The notes under the pieces were generated by a model. It made no database searches. It saw only the letters and a list, made by a program, of their open reading frames with translations, and was not told the origin of the DNA. The position numbers and the translations under genes are program-made. A DNA stretch of 64,000 nt from Marinobacter salinexigens (GTDB lineage: Bacteria > Pseudomonadota > Gammaproteobacteria > Pseudomonadales > Oleiphilaceae). The stretch covers positions 62,001 to 126,000 of the forward strand of contig NZ_VTUU01000009.1 in the NCBI RefSeq assembly GCF_008370345.1, in the 5' to 3' direction. Positions 52,341 through 62,507 of the stretch are shown piece by piece; position 1 is the stretch's first letter, and each line of letters opens with the position of its first letter.

Positions 52341-53921
52341 ATGTCGTCAGAATCTGAAACGTCTTCGGAAAACACTACCCCGCCCAGAGCGCCGGGTTTG
52401 TTGCGCTCATCGGGTGTGGTTGGCGTAATGACGATGCTTTCCCGGGTGCTCGGGTTGGTCCGCGATATGGTTATTGCCCGCTATTTCGGTGCGGGGGCCG
52501 GTGCCGACGCATTTTTTGTCGCCTTCAAGATTCCGAATTTCCTGCGTCGTTTGTTTGCTGAAGGGGCGTTTTCGCAGGCGTTCGTTCCTGTCTTGTCGTC
52601 TTACCGGGAAAATCAGTCCGTATCGGATGTCAAGCGGCTTGTAGATGCTGTTGCTGGCACTCTCGGGTTGATTCTGCTCGGGGTTACCCTGGTGGCGGTG
52701 CTTGGTGCTCCGGTACTGACAGCAGTGTTTGCGCCTGGATTTATGGATGATCAGGTCAAATTTTCGCTAGCCAGCGATATGTTGCGCATTACCTTTCCCT
52801 ATCTTTTGCTGATCTCCCTGACCGCCTTCGCAGGCGGTATTCTCAATAGTTATGACCGTTTCGCGGTACCGGCGTTCACCCCGGTATTGCTGAATCTGGC
52901 AATGATCGGGGCGGCCATTTATCTGACCCCGTTGATGGCTGAGCCGGTCATGGCGCTGGCTTGGGGCGTGTTTATCGCAGGCGCGTTGCAGTTGTTTTTC
53001 CAGCTTCCGTTCCTGATGCGGCTGGGGCTGTTGCCGCGACCGAGGGTTGATTATCGGCATGAAGGTGTCAGTCGCATTCTGAAACTGATGGCGCCAGCGC
53101 TGTTCGGGGTGTCGGTCAGTCAGATCAATTTGTTGTTGGATACCGTGCTTGCCTCTTTTCTTCAGACCGGTAGCGTTTCCTGGCTGTACTATTCTGACCG
53201 CCTTTCCGAGTTGCCGCTTGGGGTCTTTGGCATCGCCATCGCGACCGTTATCCTCCCCAGTCTTTCCCGGAAGCATGCCGCGGCGTCGTCCGAACAGTTT
53301 GCCGCAACTCTGGATTGGGCCGTCAGAGCTGTGTTGCTGATAGGTGCCCCGGCGGCGCTTGCGCTGGCGCTTCTGGCGGAGCCCCTGATTGCCACGCTTT
53401 TCCACTATGGAGAAGTAACTGATCGTGACGTGCTGATGTCCGCCCAAAGCCTGCGCGCCTACTCTGCAGGACTGCTGGCATTTATGTTGATCAAAGTGCT
53501 GGCGCCCGGATTTTTTGCCCGGGAAGATACGCGTACACCGGTGAAAATTGGCGTCATTGCGATGGTGGCCAATATGGCGTTCAACCTGGCGCTGATTGTG
53601 CCTCTGGCTCATGCTGGTCTGGCGTTGGCGACGTCGTTGTCTGCCTGGCTTAACGGGTATCTGCTCTGGCGGGGGCTGCGCCGTGAAGGTGCCTGGAAAA
53701 GCCAGAGTGGGTGGCCGCTATTCATGCTTCGGCTACTGTTGGCGAACGCCGCGCTGGCTGGGGTGATCCTCTGGATGAAGTCGCCGGTAGATGCCTGGCT
53801 TGTTGCGACGGGCTATCAACGGGCGGTGGATATGGCAATGCTGGTTGGCGCAGGAGTGGCAGTCTATTTCGTTACGCTGGCCCTGGTTGGGGTGAGGGTA
53901 AGACATTTTCGCCAGAGGTAA
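52341..53921 (+). CDS. murJ: Lipid II flippase MurJ
   Basis: MurJ flips lipid II across the inner membrane for peptidoglycan synthesis. The 526-residue protein has about 14 membrane segments and the family segments RVLGLVRDMVIARYFGAG, ADAFFVAFKIPNFLRRLFAE and GAFSQAFVPVL near the N-terminus. The ATG at 52341 gives MSSESETSSENTTPP, a hydrophilic tail before the first helix. No strong ribosome site is visible; a longer open frame upstream (from 52179) lacks family features. It is divergent from rpsT. Confidence 0.95.
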   Translation: MSSESETSSENTTPPRAPGLLRSSGVVGVMTMLSRVLGLVRDMVIARYFGAGAGADAFFVAFKIPNFLRRLFAEGAFSQAFVPVLSSYRENQSVSDVKRLVDAVAGTLGLILLGVTLVAVLGAPVLTAVFAPGFMDDQVKFSLASDMLRITFPYLLLISLTAFAGGILNSYDRFAVPAFTPVLLNLAMIGAAIYLTPLMAEPVMALAWGVFIAGALQLFFQLPFLMRLGLLPRPRVDYRHEGVSRILKLMAPALFGVSVSQINLLLDTVLASFLQTGSVSWLYYSDRLSELPLGVFGIAIATVILPSLSRKHAAASSEQFAATLDWAVRAVLLIGAPAALALALLAEPLIATLFHYGEVTDRDVLMSAQSLRAYSAGLLAFMLIKVLAPGFFAREDTRTPVKIGVIAMVANMAFNLALIVPLAHAGLALATSLSAWLNGYLLWRGLRREGAWKSQSGWPLFMLRLLLANAALAGVILWMKSPVDAWLVATGYQRAVDMAMLVGAGVAVYFVTLALVGVRVRHFRQR

Positions 53922-53929
53922 GGTATAAT
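53900..53929 (+). promoter_or_regulatory. Sigma-70 type promoter for ribF-ileS-lspA
   Basis: A perfect -10, TATAAT (53924-53929), with AAGACA (53900-53905, 4/6) 18 bases upstream. It overlaps the 3' end of murJ and would start transcription about 105 bases before ribF. Confidence 0.55.
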
Positions 53930-54039
53930 CGCGCGTTTTCTCGCCAGTGTTGGGTCCGGCTCCGGTTGGCCTTGTATCACCAGAGGCCAGAGAGGCCTGC
54001 AACGCTGAAAGCTAAATAGCAAATGAAGGTTTGCGCTCC

Positions 54040-55011
54040 ATGCGTCTTGTCCGTGGTCTGATCAATCTGAATACGCTGTCCCGGCGGGAAGGTTTCCCCT
54101 TCGCGCAAGGGTGTGTCGCGACCATTGGAAACTTTGACGGCGTCCATGTTGGTCACCAGACCATCCTGGAGCAGGTAAAAGAGAAGGCGGCAGCGCTTGG
54201 TGTGCCTTCGGTTGTCATGGTATTCGAGCCCCAGCCCCGGGAGTTCTTTCAGGGGAGTGAGGCGCCTCCTCGGTTAATGTCTTTCCGCCAGAAGTTCGAG
54301 GCGCTGACCGCCCTGGGGATCGATCATGTGCTGTGTCTGCACTTCAATAGCCGTTTCCGACGCCTGACCAGTCAGGAGTTTATTGATACGGTTCTGGTTG
54401 ACGGCCTGCGCGTTCGCCATCTGGTAGTTGGCGATGATTTCCGGTTTGGTTGTGACCGGACGGGTGACTTCATGTTGCTCCGGGAAGTCGGACGCGAACA
54501 GGGATTTACTGTTGAAAATACCCGCACGGTTACGGTCGCGGGGGAGCGTGTCAGCAGTACTCGTGTGCGCGAACGGCTCAATGTGAACAGGCTGGAAGAA
54601 GCGCAGGCTCTTCTGGGGCGTCCCTACCGTATCCGCGGCCGGGTGGTTTACGGTCGGCAGTTGGGACGGGAAATCGGTGCGCCTACCGCCAATATCCTGC
54701 TGCAGCGGATGGCACCGCTGCAGGGCGTTTATGTCGTGTCCGCAAAGCTGGAAGAAGGCACGATTTATGATGGTGTTGCCAATATTGGGCTCAGGCCCAC
54801 AGTCGATGGCAAACAACCGGCGCTGGAAGTGCACCTGTTTGACTTTGCTGGCACACTCTATGGCCAGCACATAGAGGTCGTGTTTAGGCACGGCTTGCGT
54901 GAAGAGATCAAGTTTGATTCTGTTGACGCGCTGAAACACCAGATTGCCCGGGATTTCGATGATGCCCGGGGCTGGATTACTGAAAACGGTTCCTGCAGGA
55001 CTGCCGGCTGA
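54040..55011 (+). CDS. ribF: Bifunctional riboflavin kinase/FAD synthetase
   Basis: RibF turns riboflavin into FMN and then FAD. Of 323 residues, the N-terminal nucleotidyltransferase domain has VATIGNFDGVHVGHQ and VVGDDFRFGCDRTG. The C-terminal flavokinase domain has the GAPTANI motif region. ATG 54040 (MRLVRGLINL) is preferred; GAAGG lies about 10 bases ahead. It heads the ribF-ileS-lspA-fkpB-ispH cluster found in E. coli and Pseudomonas. Confidence 0.97.
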   Translation: MRLVRGLINLNTLSRREGFPFAQGCVATIGNFDGVHVGHQTILEQVKEKAAALGVPSVVMVFEPQPREFFQGSEAPPRLMSFRQKFEALTALGIDHVLCLHFNSRFRRLTSQEFIDTVLVDGLRVRHLVVGDDFRFGCDRTGDFMLLREVGREQGFTVENTRTVTVAGERVSSTRVRERLNVNRLEEAQALLGRPYRIRGRVVYGRQLGREIGAPTANILLQRMAPLQGVYVVSAKLEEGTIYDGVANIGLRPTVDGKQPALEVHLFDFAGTLYGQHIEVVFRHGLREEIKFDSVDALKHQIARDFDDARGWITENGSCRTAG

Positions 55012-55073
55012 TGCCGGTGGCCTGGAATAGTGATTACTGACCCATACCGACCAAAAGAGTACGCACAAAGACC

Positions 55074-57893
55074 ATGAGCGACTACAAGCATACCCTGAAT
55101 CTGCCGGAAACCGCCTTCCCTATGCGCGGTAACCTGGCCAAGCGCGAGCCGGACATGCTCAAGCGCTGGCAGGATCTCGATGTCTACGGCAACCTGCGCA
55201 AGCAGCGTGAGGGTAGGGACAAGTTCATCCTTCACGATGGACCTCCCTATGCAAATGGCAGCATTCACATCGGTCATGCGGTCAACAAGATTCTCAAGGA
55301 CATGATCGTCAAATCCCGTAGCTTTATGGGCTATGACGCGCCCTATGTTCCCGGCTGGGACTGCCATGGCCTGCCGATTGAACACAAGGTGGAGCAGGAA
55401 ATCGGCAAAGCCGGCGTTAAGGTGGATTACAAGACGTTCCGCCAGGCCTGTCGTGACTATGCCACCAAACAGGTTGAAGGCCAGAAAGCAGACTTTATTC
55501 GCCTCGGTGTGATGGGTTCCTGGGACAAACCATACCTCACCATGGATCCGAAGGTTGAAGCCGGCATCGTGCGTGCTCTGGGCAAGATCGTTGCCAAGGG
55601 GCATCTGGTTCGCGGGTATAAGCCTGTTTATTGGAGCGTGGTCGGACAGTCGGCGCTGGCTGAAGCCGAGGTTGAGTATCAGGATAAAACATCTACTCAG
55701 ATTGACGTGCGTTTCACGGTGGTCGATCAGGCGAAAGTTCTGGAATCGTTTGGTACTGACAAGGGTGAAGGTGATGTGTCCGTTGTCATCTGGACAACCA
55801 CTCCCTGGACAATTCCGGCCAACCAGGCGGTATCTCTGGGCGCAGACATGGACTATGCGTTGGTTCAGGTCGATGCCGGGCAAGGGCCTGAGAGGATGGT
55901 TCTTTCTTCTGAAATGGTAGAAGGCATCATGGCGCGCTGGGGTATTGAAGACTACAGCGTGTTGGGCCATGCCGCAGGTTCTGCGCTTGAGAACCTGGCT
56001 CTGCATCACCCGATTTACGACAAGCAGGTCCCTGTCATCCTTGGCGACCACGTTTCCACCGATGCGGGTACCGGTGCTGTCCATACGGCGCCTGACCACG
56101 GCATGGAAGACTTTGAGGTTGGTAAGGAATACGGCATTGGCACCATCAATCTGGTCAAGGCCGACGGTACTTACACCGAAGCTGCAGGCGAATTTGCCGG
56201 TGTCCACGTATACAAGGCTGATGAGCCGGTGTGTGCGGCTCTGACCCGGGAAGGGAAGCTGGTGCGGACCGAGAAGTTCCAGCACAGTTACCCTCACTGC
56301 TGGCGGACGAAAACACCGCTGATCTACCGTGCGACGCCGCAGTGGTTCATCAGTATGGACAAACTCAATCTTCGCGCTGATGCCCTGGAAGCTATTAAAG
56401 GCGTGCGTTGGGTGCCTGCCTGGGGGCAGAACCGGATCGAAGCCATGTTTGAGCAGAGTCCGGACTGGTGTATCTCCCGTCAGCGCACCTGGGGTGTGCC
56501 GATCACCCTGTTTATCCATAAGGAAACCCAGGAGCTGCATCCGGATACTCAAGAGCTGTTTGAGAAGGTTGCTGAGGCCGTTGAAACCGGCGGCATCGAT
56601 GCGTGGTATGACATCGACCAGAACGAATTGCTGGGCGCCGATGCAGATCAGTACGAGAAAGTGCTGGATACCCTGGATGTATGGTTTGATTCCGGTGTCA
56701 CCCATGATTCGGTTCTGCGGGTTCGTCCTGAGCTCGGCCAGTTCCCTGCCGATATGTACCTGGAAGGCTCTGACCAGCACCGGGGCTGGTTCCAGTCGTC
56801 CCTGAAGACCTCTATCGCGATGAATGGCGTTGCGCCTTACCGTCAGGTTCTGACTCACGGATTTACCGTGGACGGTTCGGGCCGGAAGATGTCCAAATCC
56901 TTGGGTAACGTTATTGCGCCCCAGGAAGTGATGAATGAACTGGGTGCGGATATTCTGCGTTTGTGGGTTTCGGCAACGGATTACAGTGGCGAGATGACGG
57001 TGTCCAAGGACATCCTGCGCCAGACGGCCGATGGGTATCGTCGTATCCGGAATACCGCTCGCTTCCTGCTCAGCAACCTCAACGGCTTTGATCCGGAACA
57101 GCATCTGGTTGCGCCGGAAGAGATGATTGCCCTGGATCGCTGGATGGTGGATCGTGCGTTGCAGCTGCAGAATGAACTGCACGAGGATTACGGCAACTAC
57201 GCTTTCCTGCGGATTTACCAGAAGGTTTACAACTTCTGTGAGGCGACCCTGGGTGGTTTCTATCTGGATATCATTAAGGACCGCCAGTACACGACGCAGG
57301 CAGACAGCCTGGCGCGTCGTTCCTGTCAGACCGCGCTCTATCATGTCGCAGAAGCCCTGGTACGTTGGATTGCACCGATCCTCAGCTTCACTGCCGATGA
57401 AATCTGGCAGCATCTGCCGGGGCAGCGTGGCGATACCGTATTTTACGAGACCTGGTATGAAGGGTTGAGCCAATTGCCGGAAGGCTCGGAGTTGGGGCGT
57501 GACTACTGGCGCGAGATTTACGGTGTGAAAGAAGCCGTGAACAAGTGCCTTGAAGAAGCCCGTGCCCGTGGCGAAATCAAAGGCTCACTGAGTGCAGAAG
57601 TGACCCTGTACTGCGAGGGCGATCTTGCGGCAGACCTCAAACACCTGGGAGAGGAATTGCGCTTTGTCCTCATTACTTCTGAAGCAACGGTGAAGCCGGC
57701 GTCTGAAGCGGGTGATGCGGAACTGACCAGCTACGAAGGGCTGCGAGTCAGCGTAACGCCTGCGGCACACGCGAAGTGCGAGCGCTGCTGGCACCACCGT
57801 GAAGATGTGGGCCAGCATCCGGAGCATAAGGATTTGTGTGGCCGTTGCGTGACCAACGTAGATGGGGCTGGTGAAGCCCGCTCCTTCGCTTGA
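55074..57893 (+). CDS. ileS: Isoleucyl-tRNA synthetase
   Basis: IleS charges tRNA-Ile and edits mis-activated valine. The 939-residue class I enzyme has HIGH (65-68, in [14 protein letters not shown]), the editing domain with [20 protein letters not shown] in [13 protein letters not shown], and a C-terminal zinc finger ([10 protein letters not shown] and LCGRCV). This is the bacterial, mupirocin-sensitive type by overall layout. Its stop overlaps the lspA start (TGATG). Confidence 0.98.
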   Translation: MSDYKHTLNLPETAFPMRGNLAKREPDMLKRWQDLDVYGNLRKQREGRDKFILHDGPPYANGSIHIGHAVNKILKDMIVKSRSFMGYDAPYVPGWDCHGLPIEHKVEQEIGKAGVKVDYKTFRQACRDYATKQVEGQKADFIRLGVMGSWDKPYLTMDPKVEAGIVRALGKIVAKGHLVRGYKPVYWSVVGQSALAEAEVEYQDKTSTQIDVRFTVVDQAKVLESFGTDKGEGDVSVVIWTTTPWTIPANQAVSLGADMDYALVQVDAGQGPERMVLSSEMVEGIMARWGIEDYSVLGHAAGSALENLALHHPIYDKQVPVILGDHVSTDAGTGAVHTAPDHGMEDFEVGKEYGIGTINLVKADGTYTEAAGEFAGVHVYKADEPVCAALTREGKLVRTEKFQHSYPHCWRTKTPLIYRATPQWFISMDKLNLRADALEAIKGVRWVPAWGQNRIEAMFEQSPDWCISRQRTWGVPITLFIHKETQELHPDTQELFEKVAEAVETGGIDAWYDIDQNELLGADADQYEKVLDTLDVWFDSGVTHDSVLRVRPELGQFPADMYLEGSDQHRGWFQSSLKTSIAMNGVAPYRQVLTHGFTVDGSGRKMSKSLGNVIAPQEVMNELGADILRLWVSATDYSGEMTVSKDILRQTADGYRRIRNTARFLLSNLNGFDPEQHLVAPEEMIALDRWMVDRALQLQNELHEDYGNYAFLRIYQKVYNFCEATLGGFYLDIIKDRQYTTQADSLARRSCQTALYHVAEALVRWIAPILSFTADEIWQHLPGQRGDTVFYETWYEGLSQLPEGSELGRDYWREIYGVKEAVNKCLEEARARGEIKGSLSAEVTLYCEGDLAADLKHLGEELRFVLITSEATVKPASEAGDAELTSYEGLRVSVTPAAHAKCERCWHHREDVGQHPEHKDLCGRCVTNVDGAGEARSFA

Positions 57894-58408
57894 TGGAAGC
57901 GTCAATGACGGAAGACATGATCGGAAGCAAGCTCAAGTGGCTGTGGCTGGCTGTGCTCGTTGTGATTATTGATCTGGGCACGAAGGCCATGGCTACGGCT
58001 ATGCTGACGTACGGTGATCCGGTGCCCGTGATCCCTATGTTCAACCTGACGCTGCTGCATAACACAGGGGCTGCGTTCAGCTTCCTGGCTGAAGCGGCCG
58101 GGTGGCAGCGTTGGTTCTTCGTCACACTGGCCCTCGTGGTCAGTGTGGTACTGATTATGTGGCTGCGGAACCTCAAGCACCATGAGACCTGGACCGCCAT
58201 CGCGATTACCCTGATTCTCGGGGGTGCCCTTGGCAATGTATACGACCGTGTGGTTCACGGCTATGTTGTCGATTTTCTGCATTTCTACTGGCAGGACTGG
58301 CATTTCCCGGCGTTTAACCTGGCCGACACCGCGATCACTATCGGTGCTGGCATGATGATTCTGGATATGTTCCGCAAGCCGGCTGATGGCGCGGAAGGGA
58401 GTAACTGA
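57893..58408 (+). CDS. lspA: Lipoprotein signal peptidase (signal peptidase II)
   Basis: LspA removes the signal peptide from diacylglyceryl-modified prolipoproteins in the inner membrane, including those predicted in this window. The 171-residue protein has four membrane helices and the catalytic aspartates in GNVYDRV and FNLADTAI, plus [12 protein letters not shown]. The ATG at 57893 shares bases with the ileS stop; an ATG at 57905 is an alternative. fkpB follows five bases after the stop. Confidence 0.96.
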   Translation: MEASMTEDMIGSKLKWLWLAVLVVIIDLGTKAMATAMLTYGDPVPVIPMFNLTLLHNTGAAFSFLAEAAGWQRWFFVTLALVVSVVLIMWLRNLKHHETWTAIAITLILGGALGNVYDRVVHGYVVDFLHFYWQDWHFPAFNLADTAITIGAGMMILDMFRKPADGAEGSN

Positions 58409-58413
58409 AGCCC

Positions 58414-58866
58414 ATGAAAGAACTTCCCGTAGATAAAGGCACCCGGGTCCAACTTCACTTCGCCCTGAAATTTCAGGACGGCGAAGTGGTTGATTCGACC
58501 TTCGAGAAAGAGCCTGCCACTCTGGAAATCGGCGATGAGAACCTGCCGGAGAACTTTGAAGCCTACCTGATGGGCATGAAGGCCGGGGATCGGGAAAGTT
58601 ATGAAGTGCCGCCTGAGAAGGCCTTCGGCCAGCATAACCCGAATAACGTACAGACCTTCAAACGCCATGAATTCAGCGCAGATATGGTGCTGGAACCCGG
58701 TGTCATGATTTCCTTTGCCGATGCACGCCAGAGTGAACTGCCTGGGGTGGTCTGCCGCGTTGAAGGTGACGAGGTAGAGGTAGATTTCAATCACCCTTTG
58801 GCAGGGCGTACACTGATCTTTGACGTAGAAATCCTCGACGTCGAACCAGCCAAGCCAACCCACTGA
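58414..58866 (+). CDS. fkpB: FKBP-type peptidyl-prolyl isomerase, SlpA/FkpB type
   Basis: A cytoplasmic SlyD-like FKBP isomerase of 150 residues with an inserted flap domain. It starts MKELPVDKGTRVQLHFAL, then has DGEVVDSTF, MKAGDRESYEVPPEKAFG and FNHPLAGRTLIFDVEI, all typical. It lacks the His-rich metal tail of SlyD, so SlpA/FkpB is the better name. The position between lspA and ispH is conserved widely. Confidence 0.94.
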   Translation: MKELPVDKGTRVQLHFALKFQDGEVVDSTFEKEPATLEIGDENLPENFEAYLMGMKAGDRESYEVPPEKAFGQHNPNNVQTFKRHEFSADMVLEPGVMISFADARQSELPGVVCRVEGDEVEVDFNHPLAGRTLIFDVEILDVEPAKPTH

Positions 58867-58902
58867 CCTTCGGTCATCGACAGGACATAGCGGGAAATCA
58901 CC

Positions 58903-59856
58903 ATGCAGATCAGACTCGCCAACCCTCGCGGCTTTTGTGCCGGTGTGGATCGGGCCATCGAAATCGTCAATCGTGCACTGGATGTGTTTGGCGCACCCAT
59001 CTACGTGCGTCATGAAGTGGTCCACAACCGGTTTGTGGTGGAGAACCTTCGTAACCGCGGTGCGGTGTTTGTCGATGAGCTGCATGAAGTGCCCGATGAC
59101 ACGCTGGTGATCTTCAGCGCCCATGGCGTTTCCCAGGCAGTGCAGAATGAAGCCGCCCGCCGTGGTTTGAAAGTATTTGATGCCACCTGCCCGTTGGTGA
59201 CCAAGGTTCACCTGGAAGTCATGCGATACAGTCGTGATGGCCGCGAGTGCGTGCTGATCGGCCACCATGGCCACCCGGAAGTAGAAGGGACCATGGGGCA
59301 GTATGACCACAGCAACGGTGGCGAGATCTACCTGGTTGAGAATGAAGCCGACGTAGCAGCCCTGGAAGTAAAAGACGCATCCCGCCTTTCCTATGTTACC
59401 CAGACCACTCTCTCCATGGACGACACCGCACGGGTGATCGACGCCCTGCGGGAAAAATTCCCGGAGATCCAGGGCCCCCGGAAAGACGATATCTGCTACG
59501 CCACCCAGAATCGCCAGGATGCCGTTAAGCAGCTCGCCGGCGATTGCGACCTGATGCTGGTGGTGGGCTCCCCGAACAGTTCCAACTCCAACCGGTTGCG
59601 TGAGCTCGCAGAACGCATGGGCACGCCTGCGTATCTGATCGATGAGGCTTCGCAGATTGATCCGAAGTGGCTGGAAGGGAAGACGGCTGTTGGTGTGACC
59701 GCTGGCGCTTCCGCGCCGGAAGTTCTGGTAAGTGATGTAATCGCCAGGCTGCAGGAACTGGGTGGTGAGGTTCCTGAGGAAGTTGCGGGCAGGGAGGAAA
59801 ACATTGTGTTTTCTATGCCTAAAGAGCTTCGGATTGATGTGGTTGAGGTTTCCTGA
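58903..59856 (+). CDS. ispH: 4-hydroxy-3-methylbut-2-enyl diphosphate reductase
   Basis: IspH is the last enzyme of the MEP pathway and reduces HMBPP to IPP and DMAPP with a 4Fe-4S cluster. The 317-residue protein has the three cluster cysteines Cys12 ([10 protein letters not shown]), Cys96 ([11 protein letters not shown]) and Cys198 ([11 protein letters not shown]). Other conserved parts are SAHGVS and [16 protein letters not shown] [11 protein letters not shown]. Its products feed IspB. GC content drops sharply after this gene. Confidence 0.97.
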   Translation: MQIRLANPRGFCAGVDRAIEIVNRALDVFGAPIYVRHEVVHNRFVVENLRNRGAVFVDELHEVPDDTLVIFSAHGVSQAVQNEAARRGLKVFDATCPLVTKVHLEVMRYSRDGRECVLIGHHGHPEVEGTMGQYDHSNGGEIYLVENEADVAALEVKDASRLSYVTQTTLSMDDTARVIDALREKFPEIQGPRKDDICYATQNRQDAVKQLAGDCDLMLVVGSPNSSNSNRLRELAERMGTPAYLIDEASQIDPKWLEGKTAVGVTAGASAPEVLVSDVIARLQELGGEVPEEVAGREENIVFSMPKELRIDVVEVS

Positions 59857-60050
59857 ACTTCAGCTCTAGCTCCATATCGCAATTAATGTCCTAGTCCTTT
59901 CCCTGTTATGCCTTTAATAAAACGTGCCTGGTTCACAGGATGCGTTTCATCAATGCCATTTGTCCTGCATCTTTGACCGTTTATCCATTCGGGTTGGAGG
60001 TGGGTTATGTTTTCTGATTTCATCATCATAGCCAAACTTGGATGCCGTTT

Positions 60051-60506
60051 ATGCTGACTCTGAGAAATAATGTGCACAAGAGTAATCGAGGTTTCACGCT
60101 GATTGAGTTGATGGTGGTCATCGCTCTCATTGCTATTATTGCCGGATTTGCCGTCCCCCAGATGGGCAGGCTTATCGAGAATAATCGTGTTGTATCAACG
60201 ACAAACTCTGTTGTCGGAATGCTGAACTACTCCCGCTCTGAAGCTATTCGTCGTGGAGCGTTGGTTAAAGTGACGGCGTCAGCGAACACACTCACCTCGA
60301 CGCTAAGTGGGGACGGAACCGTGCTGAGGGTGATGGAGCCTGCGGAAGGTGGTACGACCATATCTAATGGAACGCTGGACTTTCGGGCCAACGGCCTGGC
60401 GAGTGCGGCAGTGACGTTTACTGTATGTTCTGGAGATGCAGAGGGGCGCCAGGTTGGAGTAACAGTCGGCGGGCGGATTTCGACAACAGATGGTGGGTGC
60501 CCATGA
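60051..60506 (+). CDS. fimT: Minor pseudopilin, GspH/FimT (FimU) type
   Basis: A 151-residue minor pilin that would join the pilus-priming complex. The prepilin signal is RG/FTLIELMVVIALIAII: cleavage after Gly14 and Glu at +5, followed by the hydrophobic helix. The globular part starts near residue 40. ATG 60051 is chosen for its short basic leader and a weak GGA ahead; ATG 60042 is possible. It is first in the minor pilin operon and overlaps pilV by four bases. Confidence 0.9.
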   Translation: MLTLRNNVHKSNRGFTLIELMVVIALIAIIAGFAVPQMGRLIENNRVVSTTNSVVGMLNYSRSEAIRRGALVKVTASANTLTSTLSGDGTVLRVMEPAEGGTTISNGTLDFRANGLASAAVTFTVCSGDAEGRQVGVTVGGRISTTDGGCP

Positions 60507-60922
60507 TTATCGAGAATGCGAGGGCGAGATTTGTAACGATGCGTTCAGTTCCGCAGAAAACAAAAGGCTTTACGTTAATTGAAGTATTGGTGGCGTTATT
60601 GGTCTTGTTGATTGGATTACTTGGGGTTGCGGGATTGCAGTTGTTGTCTTTGCAGCAGGCAAATAACGCGAATGTTCGATCGCAGATTAATCTGCACACG
60701 GAACAAATGGTCGAAATGGTGCGGGCTAACGGAGGTAGTGCATTGGCCAGCGGCGATGTGGATGCCTGGGAAGCTGCACTGCTTCAAGACGTGCCTACCG
60801 CATCCGCCAATATTCAGTTTAACGGTAATGTTGTGAACGTCACCGTTACATGGGATGAGCGTGAGTACGGCAGCTCTGAGGAAGAAAAGACCTATACCTA
60901 TACGGCGAGGTTGGAGCAATGA
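60503..60922 (+). CDS. pilV: Type IV pilus minor pilin PilV
   Basis: PilV is a minor pilin of the priming complex. The 139-residue protein has the prepilin segment KG/FTLIEVLVALLVLLIG with Glu at +5 and the PilV-typical continuation GVAGLQLLSLQQAN. The ATG at 60503 overlaps the fimT stop (ATGA) and gives a leader of about 20 residues; ATG 60539 would give a shorter one. It overlaps pilW by four bases. Confidence 0.9.
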   Translation: MIIENARARFVTMRSVPQKTKGFTLIEVLVALLVLLIGLLGVAGLQLLSLQQANNANVRSQINLHTEQMVEMVRANGGSALASGDVDAWEAALLQDVPTASANIQFNGNVVNVTVTWDEREYGSSEEEKTYTYTARLEQ

Positions 60923-61962
60923 TTGCATTGTCACGAAACGCAGGTCTTTCGTTGATAGAAGTGATGATTGCGCTGTTGTTAGCGATGATCCTTACTTTAG
61001 GGCTTACGCAGATATTCGTTGCGAATAGCCAAAGCTTTCGCTTGGCGGAAGCGTCTTCCAGGGTTCAGGAGATTGGCCGGATGTCGACCTCCTTTTTGGC
61101 TCGCGAGATACGTAATGCTGATTATTGGGGGTGCTTACGAGACCTGACAAATTTGAATAGCACCTTGAATTCTGGCGGCCCCTTCAATGTGTCAGCCCTG
61201 CTCAGGGGGTTAGACGTGGAAGATGGTGTTGGTGCCGGAGGTTCTGATCGTATTTCGTTGGGGGGCACAAACGGTAACAATGCCGTGCGTGTGACATTTC
61301 AGCCGTCCCAGAATGCCGCGAACCTGAGGGTTGATGATAGTGACTCGTTTAATGAGAACGATATCCTGATTGTAACGAACTGCAAGAATGGCGATATCTT
61401 CCAAGTTACCAATATCAATAACAACAATGAAGTTATTGTTCACAATAGTGGGAATGTGAACGAGGGGCCAGGTAATTACACTCAAAAATTGTCTACCAAT
61501 TACAATGATGACCCTGAGGGAGCATCGGTATTTCGACCTCGTCAGCAGCGTTTTTACCTCCGTGATGAAAATGGCCGCCGGGAGATGGTTTTTGACGGCG
61601 TAAATGTTACCGGCGGAGTTGCTGGTGTTGGATTGTTCCAAAACCCTATTGCCATCTTGGAGGATATCCGAGATCTCCAGGTTCAACTCGGAGTGGACAA
61701 CAACTCAGATAGGGAAGTTGATGTCTGGGAAGATTCTGACGGAACTGCAACACAGGCTGACAATACCGTAGCTCTGCGTTATAGCATCTTAGTGCGTTCC
61801 CCTGAGGATAATGTCACCGATGGCGGTCAGAGTTACTGCTACCCAGGGTGGTTGGACTGTGTTGATGACGACACTCTTCTAACCACCGTTGGCGATGATG
61901 ATACGTTCCTGTATCGCGTTTATACCGCAACGACGACTCTTAGAAACCGTATAGGGGGGTGA
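60919..61962 (+). CDS. pilW: Type IV pilus minor pilin PilW
   Basis: PilW is a larger minor pilin near the pilus tip. The protein, 347 residues, has the class III signal AG/LSLIEVMIALLLAMIL (Leu at +1, Glu at +5) and a large variable globular part rich in Asn and Asp. SREIRNADYWGC-like sequence (LAREIRNADYWGC) is typical of PilW. Codon and base use is AT-rich in the middle. It overlaps pilV by four bases and pilX by one. Confidence 0.9.
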   Translation: MIALSRNAGLSLIEVMIALLLAMILTLGLTQIFVANSQSFRLAEASSRVQEIGRMSTSFLAREIRNADYWGCLRDLTNLNSTLNSGGPFNVSALLRGLDVEDGVGAGGSDRISLGGTNGNNAVRVTFQPSQNAANLRVDDSDSFNENDILIVTNCKNGDIFQVTNINNNNEVIVHNSGNVNEGPGNYTQKLSTNYNDDPEGASVFRPRQQRFYLRDENGRREMVFDGVNVTGGVAGVGLFQNPIAILEDIRDLQVQLGVDNNSDREVDVWEDSDGTATQADNTVALRYSILVRSPEDNVTDGGQSYCYPGWLDCVDDDTLLTTVGDDDTFLYRVYTATTTLRNRIGG

Positions 61963-62486
61963 TGATGAAAGGCCTTTCTACAAATCAGCGCGGTGCCGCT
62001 CTCATTTTATCTTTGCTCATGTTGCTGGTCCTTTCATTGCTTGCGATATCTAGTATGCAGGGCACAGTACTGCAAGAACGGATGGTTTCAGCTAGCAGAG
62101 AGGGAGCTACCTCTTTGGAGATTGCAGAGTCGGGAATTCGGGACGGGGAAATTGTCCTTGATGGGATAAACGTCCTGTCGGCATTTGACGGAACGGATGG
62201 CTTATATGGTCCAGATGATACGCCACCAGATCCAATGAACTATGATTGGGCTGGCAGTGAGGACGTACTGGACGGCACTGCTGTTGGTGGAGTAACCCCC
62301 CGTTTTTACATTCAGCATATGGGGGAAGCCAATCAGCCTGAACGACTGACTGATGTGGTGGTTGAAGGCTATACCCATGAAACCGGTTCGCTTAATGCCC
62401 AGGCCTTTAGAATAGTATCCTGGAGCCCTGGAACATCCGGGGAAGCCAGGCGGGTTATAGAAACCTATTACGCCCGAGACCTGTAA
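61962..62486 (+). CDS. pilX: Type IV pilus minor pilin PilX
   Basis: PilX is a minor pilin; in this operon type it is thought to bridge the minor pilins and PilY1. The 174-residue protein has QRG/AALILSLLMLLVLSLLA: there is no Glu at +5, as is usual for PilX. SLEIAESGIRDGE follows. Start ATG 61962 overlaps the pilW stop (TGATG); a second ATG at 61965 is equally possible. pilY1 begins 21 bases after the stop. Confidence 0.88.
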   Translation: MMKGLSTNQRGAALILSLLMLLVLSLLAISSMQGTVLQERMVSASREGATSLEIAESGIRDGEIVLDGINVLSAFDGTDGLYGPDDTPPDPMNYDWAGSEDVLDGTAVGGVTPRFYIQHMGEANQPERLTDVVVEGYTHETGSLNAQAFRIVSWSPGTSGEARRVIETYYARDL

Positions 62487-62507
62487 ACGGTGACTGGAGG
62501 AGTATCC

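Noticed and set aside
54858..57473. An 871-codon open frame on the minus strand opposite ribF and ileS
   Set aside because: It lies wholly antisense to well-recognised genes, has no family similarity or ribosome site, and arises from the codon bias of the real gene.
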